Of a stretch of DNA of 64,000 nt, positions 45,922-54,584 are shown in pieces. The first letter of the stretch is position 1. Each line of letters opens with the position of its first letter. The translations under genes were made by a program, and so were the position numbers. Under the pieces are notes generated by a model. The model had not been told where the DNA came from, searched no databases, and saw only the letters and a program-made list of their open reading frames with translations. Source of the stretch: Ruminococcus_G sp050944415 (GTDB lineage Bacteria; Bacillota; Clostridia; Lachnospirales; Lachnospiraceae); assembly GCA_050944415.1 (NCBI GenBank), contig JBMNRA010000005.1, forward strand, positions 3,105-67,104, read 5' to 3'.

Positions 45922-45950
45922 ATCTGTAGTTTCTTATGGGATATCTGGAA
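45922..45950 (+). promoter_or_regulatory. Shared 29-bp regulatory element, copy 1 (sulfatase operon)
   Basis: A 29-bp element starting ATCTGTAGTTTCTTATG recurs with 27/29 identity at 54585-54613. An AATAGT box (45955-45960) follows at the same spacing as AATAAT in the other copy, so the element covers the -35 region. It is probably bound by the AraC protein encoded at 53729-54571. Confidence 0.7.
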
Positions 45951-46030
45951 AAACAATAGTGAAATCAGGATGCTGTTTTCGTAAAATATATACAAATATT
46001 AGAAAAAGGAAGGAGGAAAAGGGAAATCGA

Positions 46031-47554
46031 ATGAAAACAGTGTTTATTCTTTGCGATACAGTTAATCGCAGAATGCTGGATCTCTATAATAATGATCCAA
46101 AGCAGACAGCGCTGATGCCGAATCTGAACCGTCTTGCCCGACGGGGAGTGGTATTTGAAAATCACTGGTGCGGAAGTGCTCCTTGTATGCCGGCAAGAAA
46201 AGATCTTATGACGGGACGGCTGAATTTTCTGGAGAAGCCCTGGGGAGCCATTGAACCATTTGAGCAGACGCTCCAGACGGTTTTGAAGGACCGAAATGTT
46301 CACACAATGATGTTCAGTGATCATTCTCATTATGTGATTCCGGGAGGCGAGAATTACACAAAAGGATTTACTGCCTGGGAAGTATTCCGAGGGCAGGAAG
46401 GGGATCCATGGTGCGTGAGACCGGACAAAACAGGAATTCGCCGCGAGTGCAGACCAACGGGGTTTAAAGGGGAATATTCGGAATCTGAAGAAGCTAATCG
46501 GCAGCGTCTGCTGAACGAGGAGGATTATCCCAGTGTGAAAACACTGACCAGTGCAGCCAGATGGCTGGAGGAAAATCATGAAGCAGATAATTTTCTTCTA
46601 TGGGCGGAAGCCTTTGATCCGCATGAACCTTACGATGTACCGGATGAATACATAAAATTGTATGAGGAAAACTATAATGGATTTGACGCGAAACATCCTG
46701 ATTATCAGCCTAATATTTTTACGGAGGAGGAAACCCAACATCTGAAAAACCGCTGTAAAGCTCTGATGACTATGACAGACTGCCATATCGGAGAGATGTT
46801 GGATGTATTGGATAAGTACAATATGTGGCAGGATACCATGGTGATTTTTACTACAGATCATGGCTTCCATCTGGGTGAGCATGGCTATATGGCTAAGAAT
46901 TATATGGCTCCTTATAATGAAGTGTTCCATATTCCGCTGATTATCGCGGCGCCTGGAGTTCAGCCGGGACGAAGCGATGCCTTGACTCAGAATATTGACG
47001 TGATGCCCACAGTACTGGAATATTTCCGGGTGAAAAAGAAGCTGCATTATTCCATTCACGGAAAAAGTCTGCTGCCGGTGTTGCAAAGGGAAGTTTCACA
47101 GGTGCGGCAAGGGACTATTTTCGGATATTTTGGGAAACAGGTTGCATATACGGATGGAAAATACGTTTATATCCGGGCGGCAAAAGATGAAACAAACCGT
47201 CCGCTGTATGTTTACACAGCGGTTCCCAGCATTCTCCGTCAGTATTTCGGGGCGGATGACGCAGTGAAGGCGGAGGATTACGACAGAATTGAGATGGGAC
47301 GGTTTCTGCCCTGGACGAATTATCCGGTATATCGCATACCAGCGGATATTATCTGTTTCAACAATCCTTCTCAGGAATTTTCCCGCAGATCATCTTTTAA
47401 TGAGGAGACAATGCTGTTTGATATTCAGAATGATTATCATCAGGAACATCCGGTAAAGGATGAAAATCTTGAAAAAGAATATATGCAGAAGCTGAAACAA
47501 TGTATGAAAGAATATGATGCTATGCCGGAACAATTTGAGCGGCTGGGACTATAA
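46031..47554 (+). CDS. Type I sulfatase (formylglycine-dependent)
   Basis: A 507-residue alkaline-phosphatase-fold hydrolase that releases sulfate from an organic ester. The signature CMPAR (CxPxR) with Cys52 is the site converted to formylglycine, followed by KDLMTGRLNF. Metal ligands include CDT near residue 8 and TTDHGFHLGEHG near 276. No signal peptide, so it is cytosolic and needs its substrate imported. AGGAAGGAGG lies upstream of the ATG at 46031. It is first in a row with a LacI regulator, an ABC importer and a TauE/SafE exporter. Substrate unknown. The maturase (anSME or FGE) is not in the window. Confidence 0.9.
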   Translation: MKTVFILCDTVNRRMLDLYNNDPKQTALMPNLNRLARRGVVFENHWCGSAPCMPARKDLMTGRLNFLEKPWGAIEPFEQTLQTVLKDRNVHTMMFSDHSHYVIPGGENYTKGFTAWEVFRGQEGDPWCVRPDKTGIRRECRPTGFKGEYSESEEANRQRLLNEEDYPSVKTLTSAARWLEENHEADNFLLWAEAFDPHEPYDVPDEYIKLYEENYNGFDAKHPDYQPNIFTEEETQHLKNRCKALMTMTDCHIGEMLDVLDKYNMWQDTMVIFTTDHGFHLGEHGYMAKNYMAPYNEVFHIPLIIAAPGVQPGRSDALTQNIDVMPTVLEYFRVKKKLHYSIHGKSLLPVLQREVSQVRQGTIFGYFGKQVAYTDGKYVYIRAAKDETNRPLYVYTAVPSILRQYFGADDAVKAEDYDRIEMGRFLPWTNYPVYRIPADIICFNNPSQEFSRRSSFNEETMLFDIQNDYHQEHPVKDENLEKEYMQKLKQCMKEYDAMPEQFERLGL

Positions 47555-47562
47555 GTCATTTT

Positions 47563-47580
47563 CTTGAATACGTATTCGAG
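47563..47580. promoter_or_regulatory. Probable LacI-family operator
   Basis: CTTGAATACGTATTCGAG is a near-perfect 18-bp palindrome with a central CG, typical for LacI/PurR proteins. It lies 17 bases before the LacI-type gene. Confidence 0.6.
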
Positions 47581-47597
47581 AGAAAGAGGCAGAGTAT

Positions 47598-48617
47598 ATG
47601 ACATCCAGAGAACTGGCGGTATTGGCAGGAGTATCTCAGTCTACTGTTTCCAGGGTGCTCAATGGATGCGGCGGAGTTTCCGGTGAGAAGAAAAAAAGAG
47701 TTATGGAGATGGCAAAGAAGTACCAGTTTGAACTGGACGTCAACGCAAGGGGGCTTAGAACGAAAAAGCCGGGAAGGGCAGGAATACTGTTATCCCGCAG
47801 CTTTATCGGATTTGATGTGAATCTGTTCTGGGCCACGATTTATTCCAAACTTCATATTGAACTTCTGAACAGAGGATACACGGCGCTTCCGATATATGGT
47901 TACAGCGGTTCGGAGAAAGAAGTACTGAACCGACTGATTGCGCAGAAACAGACGGACCGGGTGATTCTTATTTCAACCAATGGATTTTACCCGGAGGAAC
48001 ATCTGGAGGTACTGTTTGAGAAAGACATTCCGTTTGTGTGCATCTATGACAGGCAGGAAAAAGATATTTACTATCCGAATCGAAACGTTAATGTAGTCGC
48101 GCTGGATTTTAAAGACGCAGGAGAAAAAGCCGGGCAGTTTCTGTACCGTATGGGACATCGCAGAATAGCCATGCAGACTAATATACAGGGCAGTTCTGAT
48201 GTCAGCCGCTGCGCCGGAATCAGAAAGGTACTGAAAGAGAAAAGCCAGATTGTGGAACTTCCTGAAGTTTCCGGAAGCAATCCCGTGACTTTTCAGGGCG
48301 GCTATGCAGTCGCGCGCAATGGAATGAAATTGTTGAAAGGATGTACGGCAGTTCTGGCAGTTAATGATGCATCGGCTTTGGGAATTATTGCGGCACTGCA
48401 GGAAGAAGGATATCGTGTCCCTGAAGATATCAGTGTGGCAGGCACCAACAATATTCCCATGTGTACCTGGTGGACACCCAGGCTGACGACCGTGTCTTTT
48501 GACACATCGCAGATAGCCAGAAAAGCAGTTGAGATACTGATGGAAGAAGGGAAAGGAGAAAAAGTGGTGATTACTCCGGCACTGGTAATCAGGGATTCGG
48601 TAAAACAATTGATATAA
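47598..48617 (+). CDS. LacI-family transcriptional regulator
   Basis: A 339-residue regulator. The N-terminal helix-turn-helix TSRELAVLAGVSQSTVSRVL and hinge helix precede a periplasmic-binding-protein-type sensor (about 60-335) with the usual AVLAVNDASALGIIAALQE and DISVAGTNNIPM motifs. AAAGAGG precedes the ATG. A palindrome with central CG lies just upstream, suggesting autoregulation. It is placed between the sulfatase and the binding-protein gene and probably senses the substrate or its product. Confidence 0.92.
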   Translation: MTSRELAVLAGVSQSTVSRVLNGCGGVSGEKKKRVMEMAKKYQFELDVNARGLRTKKPGRAGILLSRSFIGFDVNLFWATIYSKLHIELLNRGYTALPIYGYSGSEKEVLNRLIAQKQTDRVILISTNGFYPEEHLEVLFEKDIPFVCIYDRQEKDIYYPNRNVNVVALDFKDAGEKAGQFLYRMGHRRIAMQTNIQGSSDVSRCAGIRKVLKEKSQIVELPEVSGSNPVTFQGGYAVARNGMKLLKGCTAVLAVNDASALGIIAALQEEGYRVPEDISVAGTNNIPMCTWWTPRLTTVSFDTSQIARKAVEILMEEGKGEKVVITPALVIRDSVKQLI

Positions 48618-48635
48618 GAGTATTGGAGGGAACTT

Positions 48636-49763
48636 ATGAAAAACAGAAAACGAATACTTAGTTTTGGAATGGCAGCGCTGATGGCAATATCTCTGTGTGC
48701 GTGCGGGGGAAAGACAGAATCAGAAGCGGAGACGACAGAAGAGACAGAGACAACGGAGGAAACGGGAAGTCAGGAACCGGTGCCCAGCGGTGAGACGGTA
48801 AACATTGCGGCTCTTATTAATACGGACGGTCTGGCTGTATGGTATGCGGATAAGATGGGATATTTCGATGAAGTGGGTCTGGATACTAATATCACATACT
48901 TTGTAAATGGAACTCTTCAGAACGAAGCATTATCTGCCGGTGAAGCGGATATAGGATTCAATGGATTCGCTGGAGTATATCCGCTGGCTACCGGGGATTA
49001 TACAATGGTGGCAGACTGTGATGACGGAAAAGGACTGGCTGTTTATGTAAGTCCAGATTGTCCGGTCGTAGAGGTGCAGGGAGAATACAGAGAAAACGCA
49101 CCTGATGTATATGGAAATGCAGAAACAGCAGCAGGATTAAGCTTTGCTGTAACACTGGGAACGATTCAGCAGATTATGGTAGACTCTTATTATTCTAATC
49201 TTGACCAGGATGATTACAGCCTGGTAAGCATGGATCTGGCTTCCTGCTACAATGCACTGATCAGCGGAGAAGTAGACGGAGCGGCGCTTTCTATGAATTA
49301 CTGTGCAGCTGCAGAAGCAGCAGGAATGGTTTGTCTGGGTACCTACGAAGATATCACCGGAGTAGGGACCGGTTCTACTGTTATCGTGCCAAATGATTAT
49401 CTGGAAAGTAATCGGGATGATATCGTACTGACTTTAAAAGCTGTTTTTAAGGCCCTGGATGAAATTCAAAATGATGAAGATCTGGAGTTCGAACAGGGTA
49501 TGGAATTCTTTAAAGAACAGGGAACGGAATATACGGAGGATGAGATGTGGACGGAAATTGAGGTCCGTGATCTTTATTCCTATGATAAATTAAAAGATCT
49601 GGAATATGGAAACCACGTGGTATTCTCGGCAGAAGAACTGACAAAACTGGGATTGCTGGAAGAAGGAAGTGCTGAGACAGTGGCGAAAAGCATTAATAAG
49701 GATCTCCTGGAAGAAGCGACAGGTGTTCCTATTACAATTACTCTTCCGGAAGGATATGAATAA
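48636..49763 (+). CDS. ABC importer substrate-binding lipoprotein (NMT1/SsuA/TauA-like)
   Basis: A 375-residue extracellular lipoprotein. The signal ends in the lipobox SLCAC (lipidated Cys23). After a Thr/Glu-rich linker (about 29-50) comes a type II binding fold: VNIAALINTDGLAVWYADKM, YFDEVGLDTNITYF, and AGEADIGFNGFAGVYP are typical of nitrate/sulfonate/taurine/thiamine-precursor binding proteins. TTGGAGGGA precedes the ATG. A strong hairpin without a T-run follows the stop, suggesting that this mRNA segment is stabilised to make more binding protein than permease. Confidence 0.9.
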   Translation: MKNRKRILSFGMAALMAISLCACGGKTESEAETTEETETTEETGSQEPVPSGETVNIAALINTDGLAVWYADKMGYFDEVGLDTNITYFVNGTLQNEALSAGEADIGFNGFAGVYPLATGDYTMVADCDDGKGLAVYVSPDCPVVEVQGEYRENAPDVYGNAETAAGLSFAVTLGTIQQIMVDSYYSNLDQDDYSLVSMDLASCYNALISGEVDGAALSMNYCAAAEAAGMVCLGTYEDITGVGTGSTVIVPNDYLESNRDDIVLTLKAVFKALDEIQNDEDLEFEQGMEFFKEQGTEYTEDEMWTEIEVRDLYSYDKLKDLEYGNHVVFSAEELTKLGLLEEGSAETVAKSINKDLLEEATGVPITITLPEGYE

Positions 49764-49772
49764 CTGTAGTAC

Positions 49773-49811
49773 AACTGCCCCTGCGCCCGGTATCAGAGCG
49801 CAGGGGCAGTT
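49773..49811 (+). other. mRNA-stabilising type hairpin after the binding-protein gene
   Basis: Fourteen-bp perfect GC-rich stem (49773-49786 against 49798-49811) with an 11-nt loop, not followed by T residues. It lies between the binding-protein and permease genes and is more like a processing or stability element than a terminator. Confidence 0.65.
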
Positions 49812-49838
49812 CGGTAGATCAGACAGGAGGTTTGAAAA

Positions 49839-50624
49839 ATGCACAGGAAAAAGAAACGTTCTTATATCTGGTTATCTGTGGTATCAATCATATTGTTTTT
49901 CTTTATCTGGTGGCTGTTTACAGAAGGAAGTCTGGGAACTATTAAAGAAAATGTACTGCCGGGACCGATCAAAGTTTTCAGCACACTGATTGATAAGTTT
50001 TCCAGTAAAAACCCGGATGGAGCTACGATGCAGGTTCATCTGTGGGCCAGCCTGAAAGTGACATTGACAGGATATGTGATTGGATGTCTGGTAGGTATAC
50101 CGCTGGGAATACTGATGGGATGGTATGAAAAAGCAGATATTTTCATTAACCCGATTTTTGATTTTATCCGGCCGATCCCTGGTATCGCATGGACCCCGCT
50201 TTTTATTCTGCTTTTTGGGATCGGTATGCTTCCCAAAGTGATAGTTATTGCGCTGGCAACTTTTGGGCCGGCACTGGTTAATACGTATACGGGGATCCGG
50301 CAGACAAAGGAAGTTCATATCTGGGTAGGACAGACTTTTGGAGCGTCGAAAGGAGAGATCCTGAGGAAAATTGCCATTCCTTCATCCATTCCTTTTGTCC
50401 TGACGGGGATGCGCGTAGGACTGGGAGTGGCCTGGTCTACGATCATCGGGGCGGAAATGCTGGCGGCTACGGCGGGACTTGGTTATCTGATTAATCTTTG
50501 CAGAGGTATATACCGTCCTGATATTATCATCGCATCCATGATCTGTGTAGGCGTAATCGGGGCAGCTCTGGGATTACTGCTGACTTTGCTGGAACGGCAG
50601 CTGATGAAAGGAGGGCGTTGGTAA
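49839..50624 (+). CDS. ABC importer permease 1 (NrtB/SsuC/TauC-like)
   Basis: A 261-residue inner-membrane permease with about six helices. The EAA-type loop that docks the ATPase is visible around GQTFGASKGEILRKIAIPSS, and KVTLTGYVIGCLVGIPLGILMG is typical of the BPD_transp_1 domain. AGGAGG precedes the ATG. Its stop overlaps the next permease start (TAATG). It pairs with permease 2 as a heterodimer, as the two are clearly different in sequence. Confidence 0.92.
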   Translation: MHRKKKRSYIWLSVVSIILFFFIWWLFTEGSLGTIKENVLPGPIKVFSTLIDKFSSKNPDGATMQVHLWASLKVTLTGYVIGCLVGIPLGILMGWYEKADIFINPIFDFIRPIPGIAWTPLFILLFGIGMLPKVIVIALATFGPALVNTYTGIRQTKEVHIWVGQTFGASKGEILRKIAIPSSIPFVLTGMRVGLGVAWSTIIGAEMLAATAGLGYLINLCRGIYRPDIIIASMICVGVIGAALGLLLTLLERQLMKGGRW

Positions 50625-51409
50625 TGTTGGAGAGAAAAGCAAAATTGTGGCAGAAAATTATAGCAGCAGTGATATCTTTTGCTGTCCTGCTTTTCATATG
50701 GCAGCTGGCAGCGATGAATCCTCAATTCAGTCAGGTCATGCCGGGGCCGTTTGAGGTTTTACAGCGTTTTTTTGTTTCTTTTGTGGAACCTATTGGAAAA
50801 AATGTAATGCTGCAGCATATGTTGATTACATTGTCCCGGTGGGCGGTGGGATTTGTGGCAGCTACAGTTCTTGGAATTGCGCTGGGACTGGCCATGGGCT
50901 GGTACCGGGGATTTGAAGCTTTCATGCGGCCGCTTTTCGAGCTGGTTCGTCCCATACCTACATTGGCATGGATTCCTCTGGTTATTCTCTGGTGCGGAAT
51001 CGGGGAATTGGCCAAATATGTTCTGGTGTTTATCGGCGCATTCATGAGCATTGTTCAGAATGCGTATCACGGTGCAAAGTCGGTGGACCGTACGATCGTA
51101 AATGCGGCCCGGATGCTGGGGTGTAATGACCGGCAGATGTTTTTTACGATTGTAATTCCCGCGTCAGTACCGGCTATTTCAGCAGGTCTGCAGATCGGTG
51201 TGGCTTCTGCATGGTCTTCTGTCGTGGCAGCTGAACTGGTTCGTTCTTCCAGCGGCGTAGGTTGGATAGTGGTAACGGGCCAGCAGAACAATAATATGAC
51301 TCAGATTCTGGTAGGAATTCTGGTGATTGCGATTATCGGCCTGGTACTGGCGCTTTTAATCAGAAAAGTGGAGGATGTTTTATGCAGATGGAACAAGCGC
51401 GGAAGATAG
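50624..51409 (+). CDS. ABC importer permease 2 (NrtB/SsuC/TauC-like)
   Basis: A 261-residue permease with about six helices. It has the RWAVGFVAATVLGIALGLAMG segment, PIPTLAWIPLVILWCGIGE, and an EAA-type loop ARMLGCNDRQMFFTIVIPAS. The ATG at 50624 overlaps the stop of permease 1, with AAAGGAGGG about 11 bases upstream. Its 3' end overlaps the first ATPase gene by 28 bases. Two distinct permeases with two distinct ATPases point to a fully heteromeric importer. Confidence 0.92.
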   Translation: MLERKAKLWQKIIAAVISFAVLLFIWQLAAMNPQFSQVMPGPFEVLQRFFVSFVEPIGKNVMLQHMLITLSRWAVGFVAATVLGIALGLAMGWYRGFEAFMRPLFELVRPIPTLAWIPLVILWCGIGELAKYVLVFIGAFMSIVQNAYHGAKSVDRTIVNAARMLGCNDRQMFFTIVIPASVPAISAGLQIGVASAWSSVVAAELVRSSSGVGWIVVTGQQNNNMTQILVGILVIAIIGLVLALLIRKVEDVLCRWNKRGR

Positions 51410-52167
51410 AAAAGAATTTTATCACACTGGAGCACGTGGATAAAGAGTTTGAAAAGGTAAAAGAAGGGGGAGTTTTCAAGGTTGTAAAAGATCTGAATAT
51501 CAGTGTTCGAGAAAATGAATTTCTGGTATTGTTCGGGCCAGGACAGTGCGGAAAAACAACGATTCTGAATATGATTGCAGGATTTGAAGAACCGACAGCG
51601 GGGAAAATATCCATGAAAGGAGAAGAGATTCATGGTCCGGATCCCTCCAGGGGAATGGTCTTTCAGAATCTGGCCATATTTCCCTGGCTGACAGTGATGG
51701 GGAATGTGGAGTACGGTCTCAGGATGAAAGGAGTGGACAAGAAAACACGCCGGGAAAAGGCGCAGTATTATATTGATCTGGTAGGACTTAAGGGATTTGA
51801 AAATCATTACCCGATACAGATTTCAGGAGGAATGAAACAACGTGTGGGAATTGCCAGAGCTTACTGCAATGAGCCGGATGTGATTTTAATGGATGAACCT
51901 TTCGGAGCGCTGGACGCCCAGACACGTTACCTGATGCAGGATGAAATTATCCGGATATGGGAAGCGGAGAAGAAAACAATTATTTTTGTGACGAATAACA
52001 TCGAGGAGGCGGTCTATGTGGCGGATCGGATTGTGGTCATCCGAAACTGTCCCACCAATGTGAAAGCGGAATATGAAATCAGTCTGCCCAGACCCAGAAG
52101 CTATATCGATCCGGACTTTTTGGAAATGCGGCGGGAGATCAACAGTGTCGTAGATCATACGCTTTAG
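51382..52167 (+). CDS. ABC importer ATPase A (canonical signature, H-loop His replaced by Asn)
   Basis: A 261-residue ATPase of the SsuB/TauB/NrtD group. Walker A GPGQCGKT (52-59), Q-loop FQNLAIFPW, signature ISGGMKQR (S148), Walker B ILMDEPFGALD. The switch histidine that follows Walker B in this family (VTHD) is replaced: the sequence is VTNNIEEA with Asn205. In a dimer this degenerates the site made by this subunit's Walker motifs. Its signature motif, used by the partner's site, is normal. GGAGG lies upstream of the ATG inside the permease 2 gene. See ATPase B. Confidence 0.92.
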   Translation: MQMEQARKIEKNFITLEHVDKEFEKVKEGGVFKVVKDLNISVRENEFLVLFGPGQCGKTTILNMIAGFEEPTAGKISMKGEEIHGPDPSRGMVFQNLAIFPWLTVMGNVEYGLRMKGVDKKTRREKAQYYIDLVGLKGFENHYPIQISGGMKQRVGIARAYCNEPDVILMDEPFGALDAQTRYLMQDEIIRIWEAEKKTIIFVTNNIEEAVYVADRIVVIRNCPTNVKAEYEISLPRPRSYIDPDFLEMRREINSVVDHTL

Positions 52168-52185
52168 AAATAGTAGGAGGTATCT

Positions 52186-52935
52186 ATGGGCGAACGGAAG
52201 AAAGTGAAAATTCAGGTGGATCATCTGACCAAAAAATTCGGCGACCTTACGGTGCTGGATGATATTTCTTTTGATGTGGAGGAAGGAGAATTTCTCTGCA
52301 TTGTAGGACCGACAGGATGTGGAAAAACCACCTTTTTAAACAGTGTCACAAAATTATATGATATTACGGCCGGACGGGTATTGGTAAACGGTGAGGAGGT
52401 AAATCTGAAAAAACATAATATTTCCTATATTTTTCAGGAGTTTTCTGCAATGCCCTGGTTGACGATTGAACAGAATGTAGGATTTGGACTGGATATCAAA
52501 AAGGTTCCAAAGAAAAAGAAAAAGGAGCTGGTTGATGAGATGCTGGAAATAGTAGGCCTGGCGGATTTCCGGAATTTTTACCCTCAGCAGGTTTCTACCA
52601 GTATGAATCAGAGAATCGGTATTGCACGTGCGTTTGCTACCAGACCGGAAATTCTTTTGATGGATGAGCCTTATGGACAGCTGGATATCGATCTTCGGTT
52701 CAAACTGGAAGATGAACTTATCAAACTGTGGAAGAAAACGGGTACGACTGTTTTATTTATTACCCATAATGTAGAAGAGGCGGTTTATCTGAGCGAACAT
52801 ATTATGGTTCTGACGAACAAACCCTGCCATGTCAAGACGGTAATTGAAAATGATCTTCCAAGACCCAGGGATGTTATGTCTTTGGAATTTGTAAAAATGA
52901 GAGATTACGTTACGGAAATGATCAAGTGGTGGTAA
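52186..52935 (+). CDS. ABC importer ATPase B (degenerate signature motif)
   Basis: A 249-residue ATPase of the same group. Walker A GPTGCGKTT, Q-loop FQEFSAMPW, Walker B LLMDEPYGQLD, and H-loop ITHNVEEA with His194 are normal. The LSGGQ signature is VSTSM (136-140): both glycines are replaced (Thr138, Ser139). Because signature motifs act across the dimer, this damages the site containing ATPase A's Walker motifs, the same site weakened by Asn205 there. The other site is fully canonical. AGTAGGAGG precedes the ATG. The TauE/SafE gene starts 1 base after the stop. Confidence 0.92.
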   Translation: MGERKKVKIQVDHLTKKFGDLTVLDDISFDVEEGEFLCIVGPTGCGKTTFLNSVTKLYDITAGRVLVNGEEVNLKKHNISYIFQEFSAMPWLTIEQNVGFGLDIKKVPKKKKKELVDEMLEIVGLADFRNFYPQQVSTSMNQRIGIARAFATRPEILLMDEPYGQLDIDLRFKLEDELIKLWKKTGTTVLFITHNVEEAVYLSEHIMVLTNKPCHVKTVIENDLPRPRDVMSLEFVKMRDYVTEMIKWW

Positions 52936-52936
52936 G

Positions 52937-53725
52937 ATGACGGTGTTACTGTTTTTTGTATGTCTGACTGCTTCTGCAGTGGGGGCTGTGGCCGGTTTTG
53001 GAGGCGGAGTGATTATTAAGCCGGTGCTGGATGCGCTGAAGATAATGCCGGTAAGCACTGTCAGTTTTCTGTCAGGATGTACGGTTTTGTCCATGTCGGC
53101 AGTTTCTCTGCTGAGAAGCAGAAAAAATGGTGTGGTTTTGCAGGTGGAAACCAGTACCCCTCTGGCTTTGGGTGCGGCTGCTGGTGGTCTGGCGGGAAAA
53201 GAACTGTTTGAATATATTCAGCGATCTTTCGGCAGGGAAACGATACTGGGACTGATACAGAGCGTGCTTCTGCTGGCTACGACGATACTGGTTTTTATCT
53301 ACATATTAAAAAAAGACAGGATACCTTCTCTGCAGATAAAAAACAGGGCAGCCTGTTTTATCATCGGTCTTTTTCTGGGGATGGTTTCTTCTTTCCTTGG
53401 AATCGGGGGAGGTCCTGTTAATGTGGCGGCTTTGTTCTTCTTTTTTTCCATGGAAGTGAAGAGAGCAGCAAAAAATTCTATTTATATTATACTTTTTTCA
53501 CAGGCTTTCAGTCTGGTCAGTTCTCTGGTACAGGGGACGGTTCCGGAATTTAAAATAACCTGGCTTTTGTGTATGGTTTTCGGCGGTATAGGCGGCGCGC
53601 TTTTAGGCGCGGCAGCGTCGAAAAAACTGGATGCAGGAAAAACAGAACGGTTGTTGTACGCACTGATGTTGTTGATTATTGGAATTAATATTTATAATCT
53701 GTTTGGTTTCATAAGTGAAATGTGA
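52937..53725 (+). CDS. TauE/SafE-family anion (sulfite/sulfonate) exporter
   Basis: A 262-residue membrane protein with about eight helices in two repeats. Each repeat carries the family Gly-rich signature: AVAGFGGGVIIKPVL near residue 20 and SFLGIGGGPVNVAALF near 155. Family members export sulfite, sulfoacetate or similar anions. It follows ATPase B by 1 base, so it belongs to the sulfatase/importer operon and may expel the inorganic product. Its stop is 3 bases from the stop of the convergent AraC gene, with no terminator between. Confidence 0.9.
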   Translation: MTVLLFFVCLTASAVGAVAGFGGGVIIKPVLDALKIMPVSTVSFLSGCTVLSMSAVSLLRSRKNGVVLQVETSTPLALGAAAGGLAGKELFEYIQRSFGRETILGLIQSVLLLATTILVFIYILKKDRIPSLQIKNRAACFIIGLFLGMVSSFLGIGGGPVNVAALFFFFSMEVKRAAKNSIYIILFSQAFSLVSSLVQGTVPEFKITWLLCMVFGGIGGALLGAAASKKLDAGKTERLLYALMLLIIGINIYNLFGFISEM

Positions 53726-53728
53726 GTA

Positions 53729-54571
53729 TCAGGGGTTACGGTACTGTGTGGGGGTCTGGTGAAACTGGCTGCGAAAATACTGTGTAAAGTATGAATCGCT
53801 TGGGAAACCGGTTTTATCAGCGATTTCTCTGATGCTCCAGTCGGTATCACGCAGCAGAATTTTAGCTGCGTTCAGGCGGGTCTGAATCAAGTACTGTTTC
53901 GGTGTCAGACCTGTCTTTTTTTTGAATTTCTCAGAAAAATAACTGGCATTCAGGCAGGCAATTTCAGCCAGATCAGAAACAGTAATAGGAAGATAATAGT
54001 TGTTTTCAATATAATGAATCGTCTGGTCGATGACAGACTGACTGTTTCCCTCCATACCATACCGTAATGTCAAAAGATCACACAACAAGGTATGAATATG
54101 GCTGGAAATTATTTCTTCTGGAAGAGGGTTCTGAGAGATAAAGCCATCTACAATTTCGGTAAGAGCCTGAAAGGTTCGGTTATTATGAGGAGGGACAAAG
54201 GCATGACGATAAGAAAACAGTCTGGAAACCAGGGCGGGAGAGGTGTTTCCGCGAAAACGGACAAAAAGCAGTTCTGTGTCTTGGCAGGAGGCGTACAGAT
54301 GTGCTTTGGAAGTATCTATAATTCCAAGCTCATGATCGTGAATCAGATATTCTTTTCCGTCAATGACCAGGAGCATCTCGCCTTTTACTACATAAAGGAA
54401 TGAAAAGTGGCGATAGTTGCACAGGGAGCGGGAAGTAACGTAGTGGTGGTTCAGAAAATAATGTCCGCCCTGCTCTGTATAAAAAAGATTTTCCCTGGCG
54501 AAATCCGAAGGGAAATTCACGTAGTATTCTGAGGTTAAAAGAGATATTCCTGCTTCTCCATAAGGTTTCAT
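53729..54571 (-). CDS. AraC-family regulator of the sulfatase/UroD regulon (proposed)
   Basis: A 280-residue regulator with an N-terminal cupin (FSFLYVVKGEMLLVIDGKEY) and a C-terminal double helix-turn-helix (about 180-278; VSDLAEIACLNASYFSEKFK and IREIADKTGFPSDSYFTQYF). It is divergent from the UroD-like gene. The 29-bp element in that intergenic space (54585-54613) recurs in front of the sulfatase, so this protein is the best candidate to control both. Inducer unknown. Confidence 0.9.
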   Translation of the reverse strand: MKPYGEAGISLLTSEYYVNFPSDFARENLFYTEQGGHYFLNHHYVTSRSLCNYRHFSFLYVVKGEMLLVIDGKEYLIHDHELGIIDTSKAHLYASCQDTELLFVRFRGNTSPALVSRLFSYRHAFVPPHNNRTFQALTEIVDGFISQNPLPEEIISSHIHTLLCDLLTLRYGMEGNSQSVIDQTIHYIENNYYLPITVSDLAEIACLNASYFSEKFKKKTGLTPKQYLIQTRLNAAKILLRDTDWSIREIADKTGFPSDSYFTQYFRSQFHQTPTQYRNP

Positions 54572-54584
54572 ATACTTCTCCTGA

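Noticed and set aside
48900..49200. Assigning the importer to nitrate or thiamine precursor uptake
   Set aside because: The binding-protein family covers many ligands; the neighbours (sulfatase, TauE/SafE) point to sulfur compounds, but no ligand residue can be read with confidence.
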